Part shown: in pieces, positions 6,937 to 16,152 of the stretch
How the letters are laid out: each line of letters begins with the position of its first letter
Position numbering within the stretch: position 1 is the first letter of the stretch
Origin: Bacilli bacterium
GTDB lineage: Bacteria > Bacillota_I > Bacilli_A > ML615J-28 > CAG-313
DNA: 64,000 nt
Assembly: GCA_017411715.1 (NCBI GenBank)
Contig: JAFQPO010000002.1
Location: 1 to 64,000 of the forward strand
Reading direction: 5' to 3'
Translations under genes and position numbers: made by a program
Notes under the pieces: model-generated
Told to the model about the DNA's origin: nothing
Database searches by the model: none
The model's input: the letters and a program-made list of their open reading frames with translations, nothing else

Positions 6937-9642
6937 TTATACAGATTGATTATCATACCATTGTATAATTTCTTCTAAACTTGCATATTCTAACACAAAA
7001 GTATCATCTTCATAATAAGTGAAAGTAATTGTTCTAGGAGACTCATAATACTTTGAAAGTTTTACTTGGTTATCACCTAACACTTCTGTATTTAGTTCTG
7101 ATATAGAAGTAACTTCTATTGTTATGGTTTGACCAAGTATTATACTATCTGTAGATTCTACCTGTATAGTATATAGTTTATTACCTTCTTCATCATATAC
7201 TCTATATACTAAATAAATATCATTAACATTCGCTACCATATATAGTTCTTCTTTTTCACCATAATAATCATGTCTTATCACACCTATATTTTCTTCGTGC
7301 CACTTAATGATTTCCTGGTACGATTCCATCACTACTTCAAATGTTTGGTCTTTATTAAAAGTAAACTCAATTGTTCTTGGTTCGTTATAATAATTTTTAA
7401 ACATTATATCATTAGTTCCTAATACTTCACCATTCCAACCCGAAGCTTCATTAATATTTAATATATATTTTTCACCATACACTAAAGCGGTATCAGCAGA
7501 CGCAATAATACTATATAAAAGTTCTCCTGCTTCATTATACACATCATACATAACATAAATCATGTTAATATCTGCTAATATATATAACTCTTCTTTTTCA
7601 CCATAAAAACCAGATAGTATTACTGCTACGTTATCACCATACCAGTCTTCAATTTCTTCTAATGTTGCATGTCGTACTTCAAATGTTTGGTCTTTGTTAA
7701 AAGTAAGTATAACTGTTCTTGGTTCTTGATAATATGCTGCTATTTTAGTTGAATCAATAGGTAAGTATTCTCCATTCCAACCAGCTAAATCATATACATC
7801 TAAGCTTATCGCTTCACCATATTTAAGTGGCGAATCAATTGATGCCCGTAAATAATATAGGCTATTTCCTTCATCATCATATATATGATATAATATTTCA
7901 ATACTTGATGGACTAGTGCTCAAGTATAATTCATCTTTTTCACCAAAATAATCAGTAACTAATACAGCTATATTCTCCTCATACCAATTTTGTATCTCTT
8001 CTAATGATGTATATTTAATTTCAAATGATTGATCCCTATTAAGTACAAATTCAATGGTTCTTGGGTTCTGATAATAAGTACTTACCATTTCAATTTGATC
8101 ATAAGTAATGGCACTACCCCACCCTACTGCACTTTCTACATTTAAGCATAACGGTTCATCATATTTAAGTGGTGATGTAACAAATGCTGTAATAGTATAT
8201 AAATTTTCTCCTGCTTCATTATACACTCGATAAGATATATAAACATCACCTTCAGTCGCGTCCAGTGATAATTCTGTTTTTTCGCCAAAATGGCCCGCTA
8301 AAATTACTGCTACATTCTCTTCATACCAATTTTTAATTTCTTCTAGTGATGCATGTTTTACTTCAAATGTTTGATCTTCATTAAGGACTAATTCAACTGT
8401 TCTTGATTCCTGATAATAAGAATGAATATATGTAGTAAAAATACCTAAAGCAGCATTGTCCCAACCTAGTACATCTGTTACATTTAAAACTAAAGTTTCA
8501 CCATATTTTAGTACAGAACTACTTTGTGCTTGAATTACATATATATCATTGTCTGTTTCATCATATACACTATAACTAATTGAAACACCATTATAATCAG
8601 CTGATAGTGTTAATTCTTCATTTTCTCCTAAAGTTTCACTACCTACCACGATTGGTTCTGGTAATGTGTATTCTTTTTTACCTTGTGTAATTGTGTACTC
8701 TTCAATAACATTTCCATTTTCATCAATAATTATAAAGCCTTCTAAAATATTTTCTTTTACGAATACAGCAATTTTAACGTCATCTTTATTGGTAAATACA
8801 TATCCTGTTTTTCCTTCAAAATCACCATATACACATGCATATTTCATCATCTCAACTTTTACTTCATAATTATATTTATCTTTTAAATAATATCCTAAAT
8901 TATAATTAACTTCTTCTTCTAGTAATTCTTTACTGTAATACTCTATATTGCTTAATGATGATAATACATAATTCTTATTTTCTTCATAATATATGAATGA
9001 TTTTGATTTTCCTATATTTTCATTATAAATCAATCCTTCTTCTACATACCATTTAAGGCCATCATTATTTGTAAAATTAGTATAAGTAATCATAACTTCT
9101 TTTAACGCAAATGTATTTTGAAGAATTGTATCAAAAATACTATTCATATTAGCTAATTCATCATTAATTAAAACCGGTAAATCATCAGTAGTAACACTAT
9201 TATCTTTTAAAAACAATGTAAAAGTAATATCTTCACCAATTAATTTTTTTATTTCTTCTATTGATGTAATAGTTGTTTCTTCTGTATTTTCATATTCTCT
9301 AATAACCAACTCTTTGATTGTACAATCAACAGAACCATCTTCTTTTTCTATTGTCGTGAAGGTAAATGATAAAATTCCATTATTTGCATTTAATGATAAT
9401 TCGCCTTCTCCATTTACTGCAAAATTTTTAAAACCACTGAATCTTTTATCTAAAGTATACTTAACATCTTCTAAATTTCCATCATTTTCTGTAATTGATG
9501 TGATTACTTCTTCTACTTTAATAATATCCGGTTTACTGTCATCATCACCTTTATTTAAATTAACTACAATTAAGACTGTCGCTGTAACTATTACCGCAAC
9601 AGCCGCGACTATCGAACTTACTAATATTATTATTTTTTTCAT
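6937..9642 (-). CDS. Membrane-anchored extracellular protein with five tandem ~114-residue repeats
   Basis: One N-terminal membrane segment (residues about 3-27, no lipobox cysteine) is followed by an acidic region with no recognised domain. From about residue 335 to the end (901) there are five repeats of about 114 residues. Each contains, in order, FGEKxEL, a beta-rich VYxEAGExLYxI segment, SPLKYGE, a GW, YYQEPRTIEF, NKDQTFEV and SLEEIxxWYEENVAV. The last repeat is shortened to about 111 residues. I do not recognise the repeat as a named family. There is no LPxTG sorting signal. The gene starts 10 bases after the TetR-type gene ends, so the two are probably co-transcribed. I infer a surface protein; no function is assigned. 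Confidence 0.8.
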   Translation of the reverse strand: MKKIIILVSSIVAAVAVIVTATVLIVVNLNKGDDDSKPDIIKVEEVITSITENDGNLEDVKYTLDKRFSGFKNFAVNGEGELSLNANNGILSFTFTTIEKEDGSVDCTIKELVIREYENTEETTITSIEEIKKLIGEDITFTLFLKDNSVTTDDLPVLINDELANMNSIFDTILQNTFALKEVMITYTNFTNNDGLKWYVEEGLIYNENIGKSKSFIYYEENKNYVLSSLSNIEYYSKELLEEEVNYNLGYYLKDKYNYEVKVEMMKYACVYGDFEGKTGYVFTNKDDVKIAVFVKENILEGFIIIDENGNVIEEYTITQGKKEYTLPEPIVVGSETLGENEELTLSADYNGVSISYSVYDETDNDIYVIQAQSSSVLKYGETLVLNVTDVLGWDNAALGIFTTYIHSYYQESRTVELVLNEDQTFEVKHASLEEIKNWYEENVAVILAGHFGEKTELSLDATEGDVYISYRVYNEAGENLYTITAFVTSPLKYDEPLCLNVESAVGWGSAITYDQIEMVSTYYQNPRTIEFVLNRDQSFEIKYTSLEEIQNWYEENIAVLVTDYFGEKDELYLSTSPSSIEILYHIYDDEGNSLYYLRASIDSPLKYGEAISLDVYDLAGWNGEYLPIDSTKIAAYYQEPRTVILTFNKDQTFEVRHATLEEIEDWYGDNVAVILSGFYGEKEELYILADINMIYVMYDVYNEAGELLYSIIASADTALVYGEKYILNINEASGWNGEVLGTNDIMFKNYYNEPRTIEFTFNKDQTFEVVMESYQEIIKWHEENIGVIRHDYYGEKEELYMVANVNDIYLVYRVYDEEGNKLYTIQVESTDSIILGQTITIEVTSISELNTEVLGDNQVKLSKYYESPRTITFTYYEDDTFVLEYASLEEIIQWYDNQSV

Positions 9643-9652
9643 ATCTATCTCC

Positions 9653-10330
9653 TTATGTTCTATTAATTATATATTCTTCTAAAGTATTTATGACCTCTTG
9701 AGAAATAGATTCCATATCAAATGATTCTACAAATGTAATTGCTTGATTGATTTCTTCTTTTGGTACTTCATAAATCTTTAAAGTAGTTTTCAAAAATCTT
9801 TTTATTTTACGATCCATTGTAAAATACATATTACAAGGATTAATTAAAAATCCTCTCATAATACCAGCTGTTGCGATTTCTAGTTCATAGAAATCTTTTG
9901 TTGTATATTCTGGTAAATATTTTTTAAAAACATTTTCTAGTTTAACTGTAATATATTCATATATTTTATGGGAGGTATGTGGTAAAGAATAACTAACTGA
10001 ATACATCTCTCTTAAATGTTCACTTGATTCTGCTATATATAATTGAAGTGTAGATTCAAAGGCATAAAATAATAAATTGTCTTTTGTTTTATCTTTAAGA
10101 TAGCTTGTACTGAATTCAAATTGATGTTCAATTACTAAATCAATTAAATGACTTAATAAAGTATCTTTATCATCATACATTCTAAATATTTCATTATAAC
10201 TAACACCTGATATGTTTGCAAGTTCTCGCATTGTCGTATTAGCATATCCTTTTTCCAGAAAAAGTTTTGTTGCGGCGTGTAATAATAATGATCTTGTTTG
10301 TCCTTTTTCTCTTTTTAATGGTCTTGCCAT
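9653..10330 (-). CDS. TetR/AcrR-family transcriptional regulator
   Basis: The N-terminal 55 residues form the TetR helix-turn-helix: LLLHAATKLFLEKGYANTTM then RELANISGVSYNEIFRMYDD. The C-terminal about 160 residues are helical and variable, as expected of the ligand-binding domain. The start is preceded by GGATGTGAGG. The gene is followed after 10 bases by the five-repeat protein, its likely target along with itself. A near-palindrome lies just upstream between the promoter and the start. Ligand unknown. Confidence 0.9.
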   Translation of the reverse strand: MARPLKREKGQTRSLLLHAATKLFLEKGYANTTMRELANISGVSYNEIFRMYDDKDTLLSHLIDLVIEHQFEFSTSYLKDKTKDNLLFYAFESTLQLYIAESSEHLREMYSVSYSLPHTSHKIYEYITVKLENVFKKYLPEYTTKDFYELEIATAGIMRGFLINPCNMYFTMDRKIKRFLKTTLKIYEVPKEEINQAITFVESFDMESISQEVINTLEEYIINRT

Positions 10331-10353
10331 TTCCTCACATCCTTTTTTATTTT

Positions 10354-10365
10354 GAACTCGGGTTC
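10354..10365. promoter_or_regulatory. Candidate TetR operator
   Basis: GAACTCGGGTTC is a 12-base interrupted palindrome (10 of 12 positions symmetric) lying just downstream of the predicted -10 box, where binding would block the regulator's own promoter. Single site, so tentative. Confidence 0.35.
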
Positions 10366-10378
10366 TTAATCTTGATTT

Positions 10379-10407
10379 ATTATATATTATTTATTTTTTA
10401 TATGCAA
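10379..10407 (-). promoter_or_regulatory. Predicted promoter of the tetR/five-repeat operon
   Basis: On the minus strand TTGCAT (10402-10407) and TATAAT (10379-10384) are separated by 17 bases, a near-consensus vegetative promoter. Confidence 0.65.
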
Positions 10408-10427
10408 CAATTTTGATAACTTTTATA

Positions 10428-10455
10428 TAAAAAAAGACCGTACTTTTACGGTCTT
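10428..10455 (-). terminator. Intrinsic terminator after glyA
   Basis: A 9-bp stem (AAGACCGTA/TACGGTCTT, 10434-10455) with a four-base loop is followed on the minus strand by a T-run. It sits directly after the glyA stop. Confidence 0.85.
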
Positions 10456-10459
10456 AGCT

Positions 10460-11872
10460 TTATAATGGAAATCTACGAGTAAGTCTTCTTACTTGTTTTT
10501 TCACTTCTAGTAGTTTTTCTTTATTTTGATAATTACTTAATGCTTCATCAATTAAGATAGCAACTGTTTCCATTTCCTTTTCTTTAAACCCTCTAGTTGT
10601 AAGAGCAGGGGTTCCTAATCTGATACCACTTGCATGCATAGGCTTTTGAGTATCATTTGGAATAGTATTTTTGTTACAAGTAATATTAACTGAATCTAAT
10701 ATCTTTTCACATTGTTTGCCTGTTAGAGATGTTTTAGATAATACATCAACTAATAATAGATGATTATCAGTTCCGCCGCTTATAACATTATAACCTAACT
10801 CAATTAATTTATCAGCAAGAGCCTTAGCGTTTTTAATTACTTGTTCTTGATAAGTAATAAATTCTGGTTCTAAAGCTTCTTTAAATGCAACTGCTTTTCC
10901 AGCAATAATATGCATCAAAGGCCCACCTTGTACACCTGGGAAAATAGATTGATTAATTTTTTTAGCAAGGTCTTCGCTATTAGTTAAAATGATTCCCCCA
11001 CGTGGTCCTCTTAAAGTCTTGTGAGTAGTTGATGTAGTAATATCAGCATATGGAATAGGTGATTCATGAAGCCCTGCTGCAACAAGTCCTGCAATATGTG
11101 CCATATCTACCATTAAATATGCCCCAACTTCATCTGCTATTTCTCTAAACTTTTTAAAATCAATCTTTCTTGGATAAGCACTAGCACCAGCAACAATTAG
11201 TTTAGGTTTTACTTCTTTGGCAATACGTAGTACTTCATCATAATCAATAAAACCTTCTTCATTTACACAGTATCCATAAAACTCATAATCTTGACCAGAA
11301 AAACTAAGTTTATGGCCGTGTGTTAAATGACCGCCATGATCTAAACTCATTCCTAATACTTTATCATTAGGAGATAATATTGCGCGATAAGCAGCCATGT
11401 TAGCTTGTGAACCTGAGTGAGGTTGAACATTTACATACTTCGCATCGAATAATTTTTTTAATCTTTCGATTGCTAATTCTTCGACTTTGTCAACGTGTTC
11501 GCATCCACCATAATATCTTTTATGAGGATAACCTTCTGCGTATTTATTAGTAAGAATAGAACCTACTGCTTCCATTACTGCAGCAGATGCATAATTTTCT
11601 GAGGCAATCAATTCTAAATTATCTCTTTGTCTTTTTGATTCATCTTTAATACATTCATAGATTTCCGCATCAACATTACATAGTTTAGCACTGCGAATTT
11701 TAATTAAAATAATATATCCAAATAAATATATTAAACAGCTACCATAACCTACTATCATAATTAACGCATTAATTAATTGTTCATTATCAATTAAGATAGT
11801 CAATATATATAATGAAATAAAACCTAAAAGACCTATTCCTATTAATATATATGAAGTCATTTTTTTCCACAT
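10460..11872 (-). CDS. glyA: Serine hydroxymethyltransferase fused to an N-terminal two-helix membrane anchor
   Basis: GlyA interconverts serine and glycine with tetrahydrofolate, feeding one-carbon metabolism. Residues about 68-470 are a full [53 protein letters not shown], and the PLP lysine Lys285 in [15 protein letters not shown]. Residues 1-65 are an unusual addition with two hydrophobic helices (about 8-27 and 35-57). No in-frame ATG, GTG or TTG with a ribosome site lies at the usual SHMT start, so the fusion appears real. AGGGGAA precedes the ATG inside the end of the upstream gene, and the stop and start are one base apart, implying translational coupling. It would tether SHMT to the membrane, facing the cytoplasm. 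Confidence 0.93.
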   Translation of the reverse strand: MWKKMTSYILIGIGLLGFISLYILTILIDNEQLINALIMIVGYGSCLIYLFGYIILIKIRSAKLCNVDAEIYECIKDESKRQRDNLELIASENYASAAVMEAVGSILTNKYAEGYPHKRYYGGCEHVDKVEELAIERLKKLFDAKYVNVQPHSGSQANMAAYRAILSPNDKVLGMSLDHGGHLTHGHKLSFSGQDYEFYGYCVNEEGFIDYDEVLRIAKEVKPKLIVAGASAYPRKIDFKKFREIADEVGAYLMVDMAHIAGLVAAGLHESPIPYADITTSTTHKTLRGPRGGIILTNSEDLAKKINQSIFPGVQGGPLMHIIAGKAVAFKEALEPEFITYQEQVIKNAKALADKLIELGYNVISGGTDNHLLLVDVLSKTSLTGKQCEKILDSVNITCNKNTIPNDTQKPMHASGIRLGTPALTTRGFKEKEMETVAILIDEALSNYQNKEKLLEVKKQVRRLTRRFPL

Positions 11873-11873
11873 C

Positions 11874-13790
11874 TTAATATGTTCCCCTTTCTGCTATTAC
11901 TAACTCTAAAGCATATGTACCAGAATTCTTCTTTATGTTTAAAGTTTCAATATTATGTAATTGATTAGCTCTAACTGTATTATTGTATTGAACTTTACCA
12001 CCATCAATTATAATATCAATAGTTGTACCATATACTTCATTAAGAACAACTGTACCACCTTCAACATTTAAATCTAAGTCATATACGTCTAATTGACCAA
12101 TATATGTTTGAGTATTTTTTGTTTTAACTACTACACTATTTAAGCCATTAAAATATTTTTCATTTTCAATTACTGCCGAACTATTTTTAATAATTGTAGA
12201 GTTGATCGATAATTCGCCAGATAATGAGGTAACATTAATATTACCTATAATATCGATTAAATCTAAAATACCATTTGATTTTTCAATTTTAATATCGGCT
12301 GTTAATCTAACAAATGATAAATTACCACGATCTAAAGACATATTAATTCCATTTTTTATTATTCCATCAATAATTGAGACATTAGAAGCATTAGTTGTAA
12401 CAACTCTCATTTCTTCTAATTCGAAATAATCTAAATCATTTTTCTTATTTACTGAATACGTTCCACCATATCCAGCATATGACCATTTACCGCCACATGG
12501 ATTAATAACTTCTACAATACCTAATTCATTTTCAATTTCAACATTACTCGCGGTAAGCGTATCGATACCTATTTTTATTTGTGAATTTTTAAAACTAAAA
12601 TTATTACTAACATTGTTTTCAAAAATTGCATATCCTTTTTTACCAATAAATTCCATATCATTAAAAGTAGAGGCTTTAACATGCATATCCATTTGATCAC
12701 TATTAATAGAAAATTGATTTTTAATATTAACATTTTCAATATAATAGTTTCCATCAATAGCATGGTCTAAAATGAAATCATTTAATGATATATTTTTAAT
12801 TGAAACATTAGTTTTTAAAGATTTAAAATTAATATTAAATTTATCAGCTAAATCTTTTGTTAGTTTAATTGTTACTTTTGGTGTTGGTTCTTTTAAGATT
12901 GATAACACATCAAAAGTATATTTTGTATCTAATTGAATTGTCGCAGAGTTATTTTCTTGTAATAATTTAAAATGATGGTCTAGTGTCGCATCATACGAAA
13001 TAGTATTTTTTTCACCCTCAATAATCTCTAAATCAATTTCATCAAAATTTAAAATTATATTTTGAACTTGGTCATTTAACTCAACTTCTTGATGATATGA
13101 ATCACTATTAACACCACTTAATGCATTATACATATATGATTTAGTCGCATAACTACTAATACCAATAATCAACATTACAGCAGCTAATATTCCAAAGATT
13201 CGACCAATGAAATATTTCTTTTTAGTAACTTCATCAAACCAAGATGTAATAAAAAATGATGAAGCTTTATAATCAGTAAAATCTTTTTTGAATAATTTAA
13301 AGACACTTTGTAACATAAAGCTATCAATTAACCATGCTAAGTCTAAAATGTACATAATCACAATCGCAATTATTAAAAAATAAACAATTATAAATGAAAC
13401 CATCATTACAGAATCAAAAGTTGGTAAGCTTAAGAAAGCTTTAATAGTTGAACACATTTGGTATATATGTTTTCCTAGTAAATATACAATAAATACTGTT
13501 GCGGTACTCACAACCAAAATTACAACTATACTAATTATAGCATCAAGAATCATTTTATTTTTAATTTGTTCTTTTCTTTTTTTAACAAAATCAATTCCTT
13601 TGCTATCATAAGCATCTTTAGTAATAGTTTCAATACTAGGTAAACTTTTAATTATTTTATCATCCGTATATCCTTGATCTAAATAATTATTAATTCTGTT
13701 TTGATATACTTTAACTAATGATTGTCGTTCTTTTTTAGGCAAGAACTTTAAAGACTCTTCTAGTTTTTGAATATATTCTATCGTTGTCAT
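11874..13790 (-). CDS. Membrane protein with HAAS-like N-domain and C-terminal beta-helix (DUF4097-like)
   Basis: Residues 1-65 ([20 protein letters not shown], then a short helical [17 protein letters not shown] segment) resemble the HAAS/DUF1700 signalling domain found next to PadR regulators. About four membrane helices follow (near 77-110, 125-150, 195-215). Residues from about 230 to 638 are a long series of short Val/Ile/Asn-rich strands, typical of the DUF4097 adhesin-like beta-solenoid. No PadR gene is adjacent. It is the first gene of an operon with the membrane-anchored SHMT. Function unknown; envelope-stress sensing is one possibility from the family. Confidence 0.6.
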   Translation of the reverse strand: MTTIEYIQKLEESLKFLPKKERQSLVKVYQNRINNYLDQGYTDDKIIKSLPSIETITKDAYDSKGIDFVKKRKEQIKNKMILDAIISIVVILVVSTATVFIVYLLGKHIYQMCSTIKAFLSLPTFDSVMMVSFIIVYFLIIAIVIMYILDLAWLIDSFMLQSVFKLFKKDFTDYKASSFFITSWFDEVTKKKYFIGRIFGILAAVMLIIGISSYATKSYMYNALSGVNSDSYHQEVELNDQVQNIILNFDEIDLEIIEGEKNTISYDATLDHHFKLLQENNSATIQLDTKYTFDVLSILKEPTPKVTIKLTKDLADKFNINFKSLKTNVSIKNISLNDFILDHAIDGNYYIENVNIKNQFSINSDQMDMHVKASTFNDMEFIGKKGYAIFENNVSNNFSFKNSQIKIGIDTLTASNVEIENELGIVEVINPCGGKWSYAGYGGTYSVNKKNDLDYFELEEMRVVTTNASNVSIIDGIIKNGINMSLDRGNLSFVRLTADIKIEKSNGILDLIDIIGNINVTSLSGELSINSTIIKNSSAVIENEKYFNGLNSVVVKTKNTQTYIGQLDVYDLDLNVEGGTVVLNEVYGTTIDIIIDGGKVQYNNTVRANQLHNIETLNIKKNSGTYALELVIAERGTY

Positions 13791-13916
13791 AATATCACCT
13801 ACTAGTTTTTCTATATTATTATATATATTGTATCATTTTTACAAATTTATGTCCATTAATAAAAAAACTATTTTACTATATTTCAAGTAAAATAGTATAT
13901 ATTCTAATCTATATAT

Positions 13917-13943
13917 ATAAAAAAGCCTTCTCATTCAGAAGAC
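13917..13943 (-). terminator. Weak intrinsic terminator after the tRNA pair
   Basis: CTTCT/AGAAG stem with loop CATTC (13927-13941) followed on the minus strand by a run of T. The stem is short. Confidence 0.5.
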
Positions 13944-13961
13944 CAATAGATTGATAAGAAA

Positions 13962-14037
13962 TGGTAGGCCTTAGTGGATTCGAACCACTGGAATGACGGA
14001 GTCAAAGTCCGTTGCCTTACCGCTTGGCTAAAGGCCT
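13962..14037 (-). tRNA. tRNA-Gln (UUG)
   Basis: Read on the minus strand, the acceptor arms AGGCCTT and AAGGCCT pair, followed by A and an encoded CCA (3' end at 13962). The anticodon stem-loop ACGGA-CTTTGAC-TCCGT carries TTG. The T-arm GGTTCGAATCC is standard. Confidence 0.95.
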
Positions 14038-14042
14038 AAGAA

Positions 14043-14127
14043 TGGTGGAGGGGGACGGATTCGAACCATCGAACTCGGAGAGAGTGGATTTACAGTCCAC
14101 CGCGTTTAGCCACTTCGCTACCCCTCC
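14043..14127 (-). tRNA. tRNA-Tyr (GUA)
   Basis: Read on the minus strand, acceptor arms GGAGGGG and CCCCTCC pair, followed by A and an encoded CCA. The anticodon loop CTGTAAA gives GTA between GTGGA and TCCAC. A long variable arm, typical of bacterial tRNA-Tyr, separates it from the T-arm GGTTCGAATCC. Five bases separate it from tRNA-Gln, so the pair is one transcript. Confidence 0.95.
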
Positions 14128-14162
14128 AGGGGTAATTCATAACTTATTATGAATGCTATAAT

Positions 14163-14191
14163 ATTCTACTATATTTTATTAAGTTTGTAAA
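14163..14191 (-). promoter_or_regulatory. Predicted promoter of the tRNA-Tyr/tRNA-Gln operon
   Basis: On the minus strand TTTACA (14186-14191) and TAGAAT (14163-14168) with a 17-base spacer, about 36 bases upstream of tRNA-Tyr. Confidence 0.6.
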
Positions 14192-14206
14192 GCGTTTTGC
14201 AAAACT

Positions 14207-14677
14207 TTATGAATTTTCTTTTTCTTTTTTCTTTAATACTCTAGTTTTTAGTTGCTTTATATACTTAATTATTAACTTTATAATGTCTATTGGCAGCATA
14301 ATACATACCAATATTTTAAGTAATTTTTTAATAAGTATGAATGAAACTTTAATTATTTTATTAACAACTATCAAATAGTTTTTTCTTAATAACATATAGT
14401 AAATAACAATACCTAGTATAACAAAAACAAAGAAATAGATTGGTACATACCCCTTAGCCATATTAAAAGTAAAATAATATGTAACTATTATTTGTAACAA
14501 TACATATATTATTTGTATTAAATAATAATAGATATAATTCCTTTTGTATTTGATTTTATCGAAAGGATAGATTCTTTGAATTAAATCTATTGTCGCTACA
14601 ACATATATTCCAAAGGCTATTAATAATAGTGTGATCTTAAAATCAGATATAAAATTAATTGTTCTAAATTGAATCAT
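14207..14677 (-). CDS. yabQ: YabQ-like sporulation membrane protein
   Basis: YabQ is a membrane protein needed for spore cortex formation in Bacillus. The 156 residues contain about four hydrophobic helices (near 14-34, 48-70, 76-98, 108-138) and a Lys-rich cytoplasmic tail (LKKKEKENS). The sequence itself is diverged, so the call depends mainly on its position directly after yabP, with a four-base ATGA overlap, and on matching topology and length. Other small membrane proteins cannot be excluded on sequence alone. Confidence 0.65.
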   Translation of the reverse strand: MIQFRTINFISDFKITLLLIAFGIYVVATIDLIQRIYPFDKIKYKRNYIYYYLIQIIYVLLQIIVTYYFTFNMAKGYVPIYFFVFVILGIVIYYMLLRKNYLIVVNKIIKVSFILIKKLLKILVCIMLPIDIIKLIIKYIKQLKTRVLKKKEKENS

Positions 14678-14958
14678 TTAAATATTTTAGACATGAAACC
14701 TTGTTTCTTTTCTTTTGTTACTTCTTTATCTAAATATACTACATCATCAATTGTTCCGCCAATTAATAAATTACCTTTGTCTAAATCTAAATGTAGCATT
14801 TCTAGGTTTTCACCACTAATTCTTACTGTTGATAAATTAGTTAACACTACAAACTCTTCTTCGTTCATACTTTCTATTTTTTTAATTGATGAGATTTCTA
14901 ATCTTTTCCGATTAGTAATAGTTATAACTTGATTTTGTATATCTTTCTTTTGTTCCAT
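14674..14958 (-). CDS. yabP: Sporulation protein YabP
   Basis: YabP is a small mother-cell protein required for cortex assembly. The 94-residue product has the family core: NRKRLEISSIKKIESMNEEE, VRISGENLEMLHLDLDKGNL, GTIDDVVYLD and the C-terminal KQGFMSKIFK. The start at 14958 is chosen over 14970 because GGGTGAT lies five bases before it. It overlaps yabQ by four bases. In Bacillus these genes follow yabO (rqcP), which in this window lies elsewhere (27.8 kb). Confidence 0.85.
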   Translation of the reverse strand: MEQKKDIQNQVITITNRKRLEISSIKKIESMNEEEFVVLTNLSTVRISGENLEMLHLDLDKGNLLIGGTIDDVVYLDKEVTKEKKQGFMSKIFK

Positions 14959-15061
14959 ATAATCACCCATTTAAATATATGTTTTAAATCTTTTTTTTAT
15001 GTTTCTTTTTACTTTTAAAAAACTAAAAAATATATTATAATACTTATAAAGAGGTATGGTT

Positions 15062-15634
15062 ATGAGAAAATTTAACAAGCCAATTATTTTAGCATCAAAA
15101 TCGCCAAGAAGAAAAGAAATTTTATCTAGCTTAGGATATGAGTTTCATATAATGGTTTCATCTAAAGAAGAGGTTTTTAATAATAAACTTTCTTTAAGCG
15201 ATGCTTTAAAAGATGTCGCTTTACAAAAAGCTTATGATGTTAAAAATGAACATAATATTGCTGACTCTATTATTATTAGTGCTGATACAATTGTATATAT
15301 TAATAATGAAATACTAGGCAAACCTAAAGATCATCAAGATGCAGTTAGGATGTTAAAACTAATTCAAGGTACAAAACATTTTGTTTTAACGGCTGTTGCG
15401 GTTGTAACAGATGATAAAGTTTTAGTTGATGTTGAACAAACTGCTGTTTACTTTAAAACAATGACTGATGATGAGATATTAAATTACATTGAAATTGAGA
15501 ATGTATATGACAAAGCCGGATCTTACGCTATCCAAGGGCCTGCTAAAAAATATATTGAAAAAATTGAAGGTAATTACGAAAATGTTGTGGGTCTACCAAT
15601 TAATTTATTAGAAAGGTTATTTGAAGAGCTATGA
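15062..15634 (+). CDS. maf: Maf-like nucleoside triphosphate pyrophosphatase
   Basis: Maf proteins hydrolyse non-canonical or modified nucleotides and in Bacillus are linked to septum formation. The 190-residue product begins RKFNKPIILASKSPRRKEIL, containing the SxSPRR substrate-binding motif, and has the acidic active site in ISADTIVYIN and the family's DKAGSYAIQG segment. The start at 15062 is preferred to the ATG at 15056 because AGAGG is then at normal spacing. The stop overlaps the next start (ATGA). Confidence 0.92.
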   Translation: MRKFNKPIILASKSPRRKEILSSLGYEFHIMVSSKEEVFNNKLSLSDALKDVALQKAYDVKNEHNIADSIIISADTIVYINNEILGKPKDHQDAVRMLKLIQGTKHFVLTAVAVVTDDKVLVDVEQTAVYFKTMTDDEILNYIEIENVYDKAGSYAIQGPAKKYIEKIEGNYENVVGLPINLLERLFEEL

Positions 15635-16143
15635 GAAAAGATTCTAAAGACGCAATCATGGGAATTAGTTTATTAATGAGTATTTTATATTTTACATTCC
15701 CAGTTATTAAAGATATACCTGACAGATATACTTTACCTTATTATTTAAAAGTAATTTTTGGTTCGATGTCTTTTTCTAGTGAAAATGCTTTTTCTGGAAT
15801 TGTTGCGGGGTTATTCCAAAGTTTAATTCTTACGCTTCCTCTTCTTTGTTTTATATATCTTGTAATCTGCGGTTTAATTGATTATTTAAAAAAGAGAAAT
15901 ACTTTTAAACCTTTTATTCCTAGTATCATTAGTTTTGCTTGTAATGTATTAGCAGTCTTATTTTTTCTAATCATGCCAAGAGTAAAAGTTTCTGATGGTG
16001 ATAAAGCCTTCAAAATGATTTTTAAAGCTATATTTTCATATGGTGAACCTTGCTTTTTCCTATATGTATCTTTAATACTTTCAGGAGTTATCTTAGGTTT
16101 AAGCATCATCAATATCCTTAGTAAGAAAAAAAGTCCTCGATGA
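15631..16143 (+). CDS. Hypothetical four-helix membrane protein
   Basis: 170 residues with four hydrophobic segments (about 8-27, 57-82, 95-115, 138-162) and a basic C-terminus KKKSPR. No family is recognised. It overlaps the maf stop by four bases, so the two are translated together, and its stop lies in a bidirectional terminator. Confidence 0.65.
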   Translation: MRKDSKDAIMGISLLMSILYFTFPVIKDIPDRYTLPYYLKVIFGSMSFSSENAFSGIVAGLFQSLILTLPLLCFIYLVICGLIDYLKKRNTFKPFIPSIISFACNVLAVLFFLIMPRVKVSDGDKAFKMIFKAIFSYGEPCFFLYVSLILSGVILGLSIINILSKKKSPR

Positions 16144-16152
16144 GGGCTTTTT
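16126..16152. terminator. Bidirectional terminator between convergent genes
   Basis: GTCCTC/GAGGGC stem flanked by A-run and T-run (AAAAAGTCCTC-GAT-GAGGGCTTTTT). It serves the maf operon on the plus strand and the 16151-16690 gene on the minus strand. Confidence 0.75.

Noticed and set aside
11700-11872. Separate small membrane-protein gene before glyA
   Set aside because: The frame is continuous into SHMT with no stop and no second start; a fusion is the simpler reading, although a sequencing error cannot be excluded.
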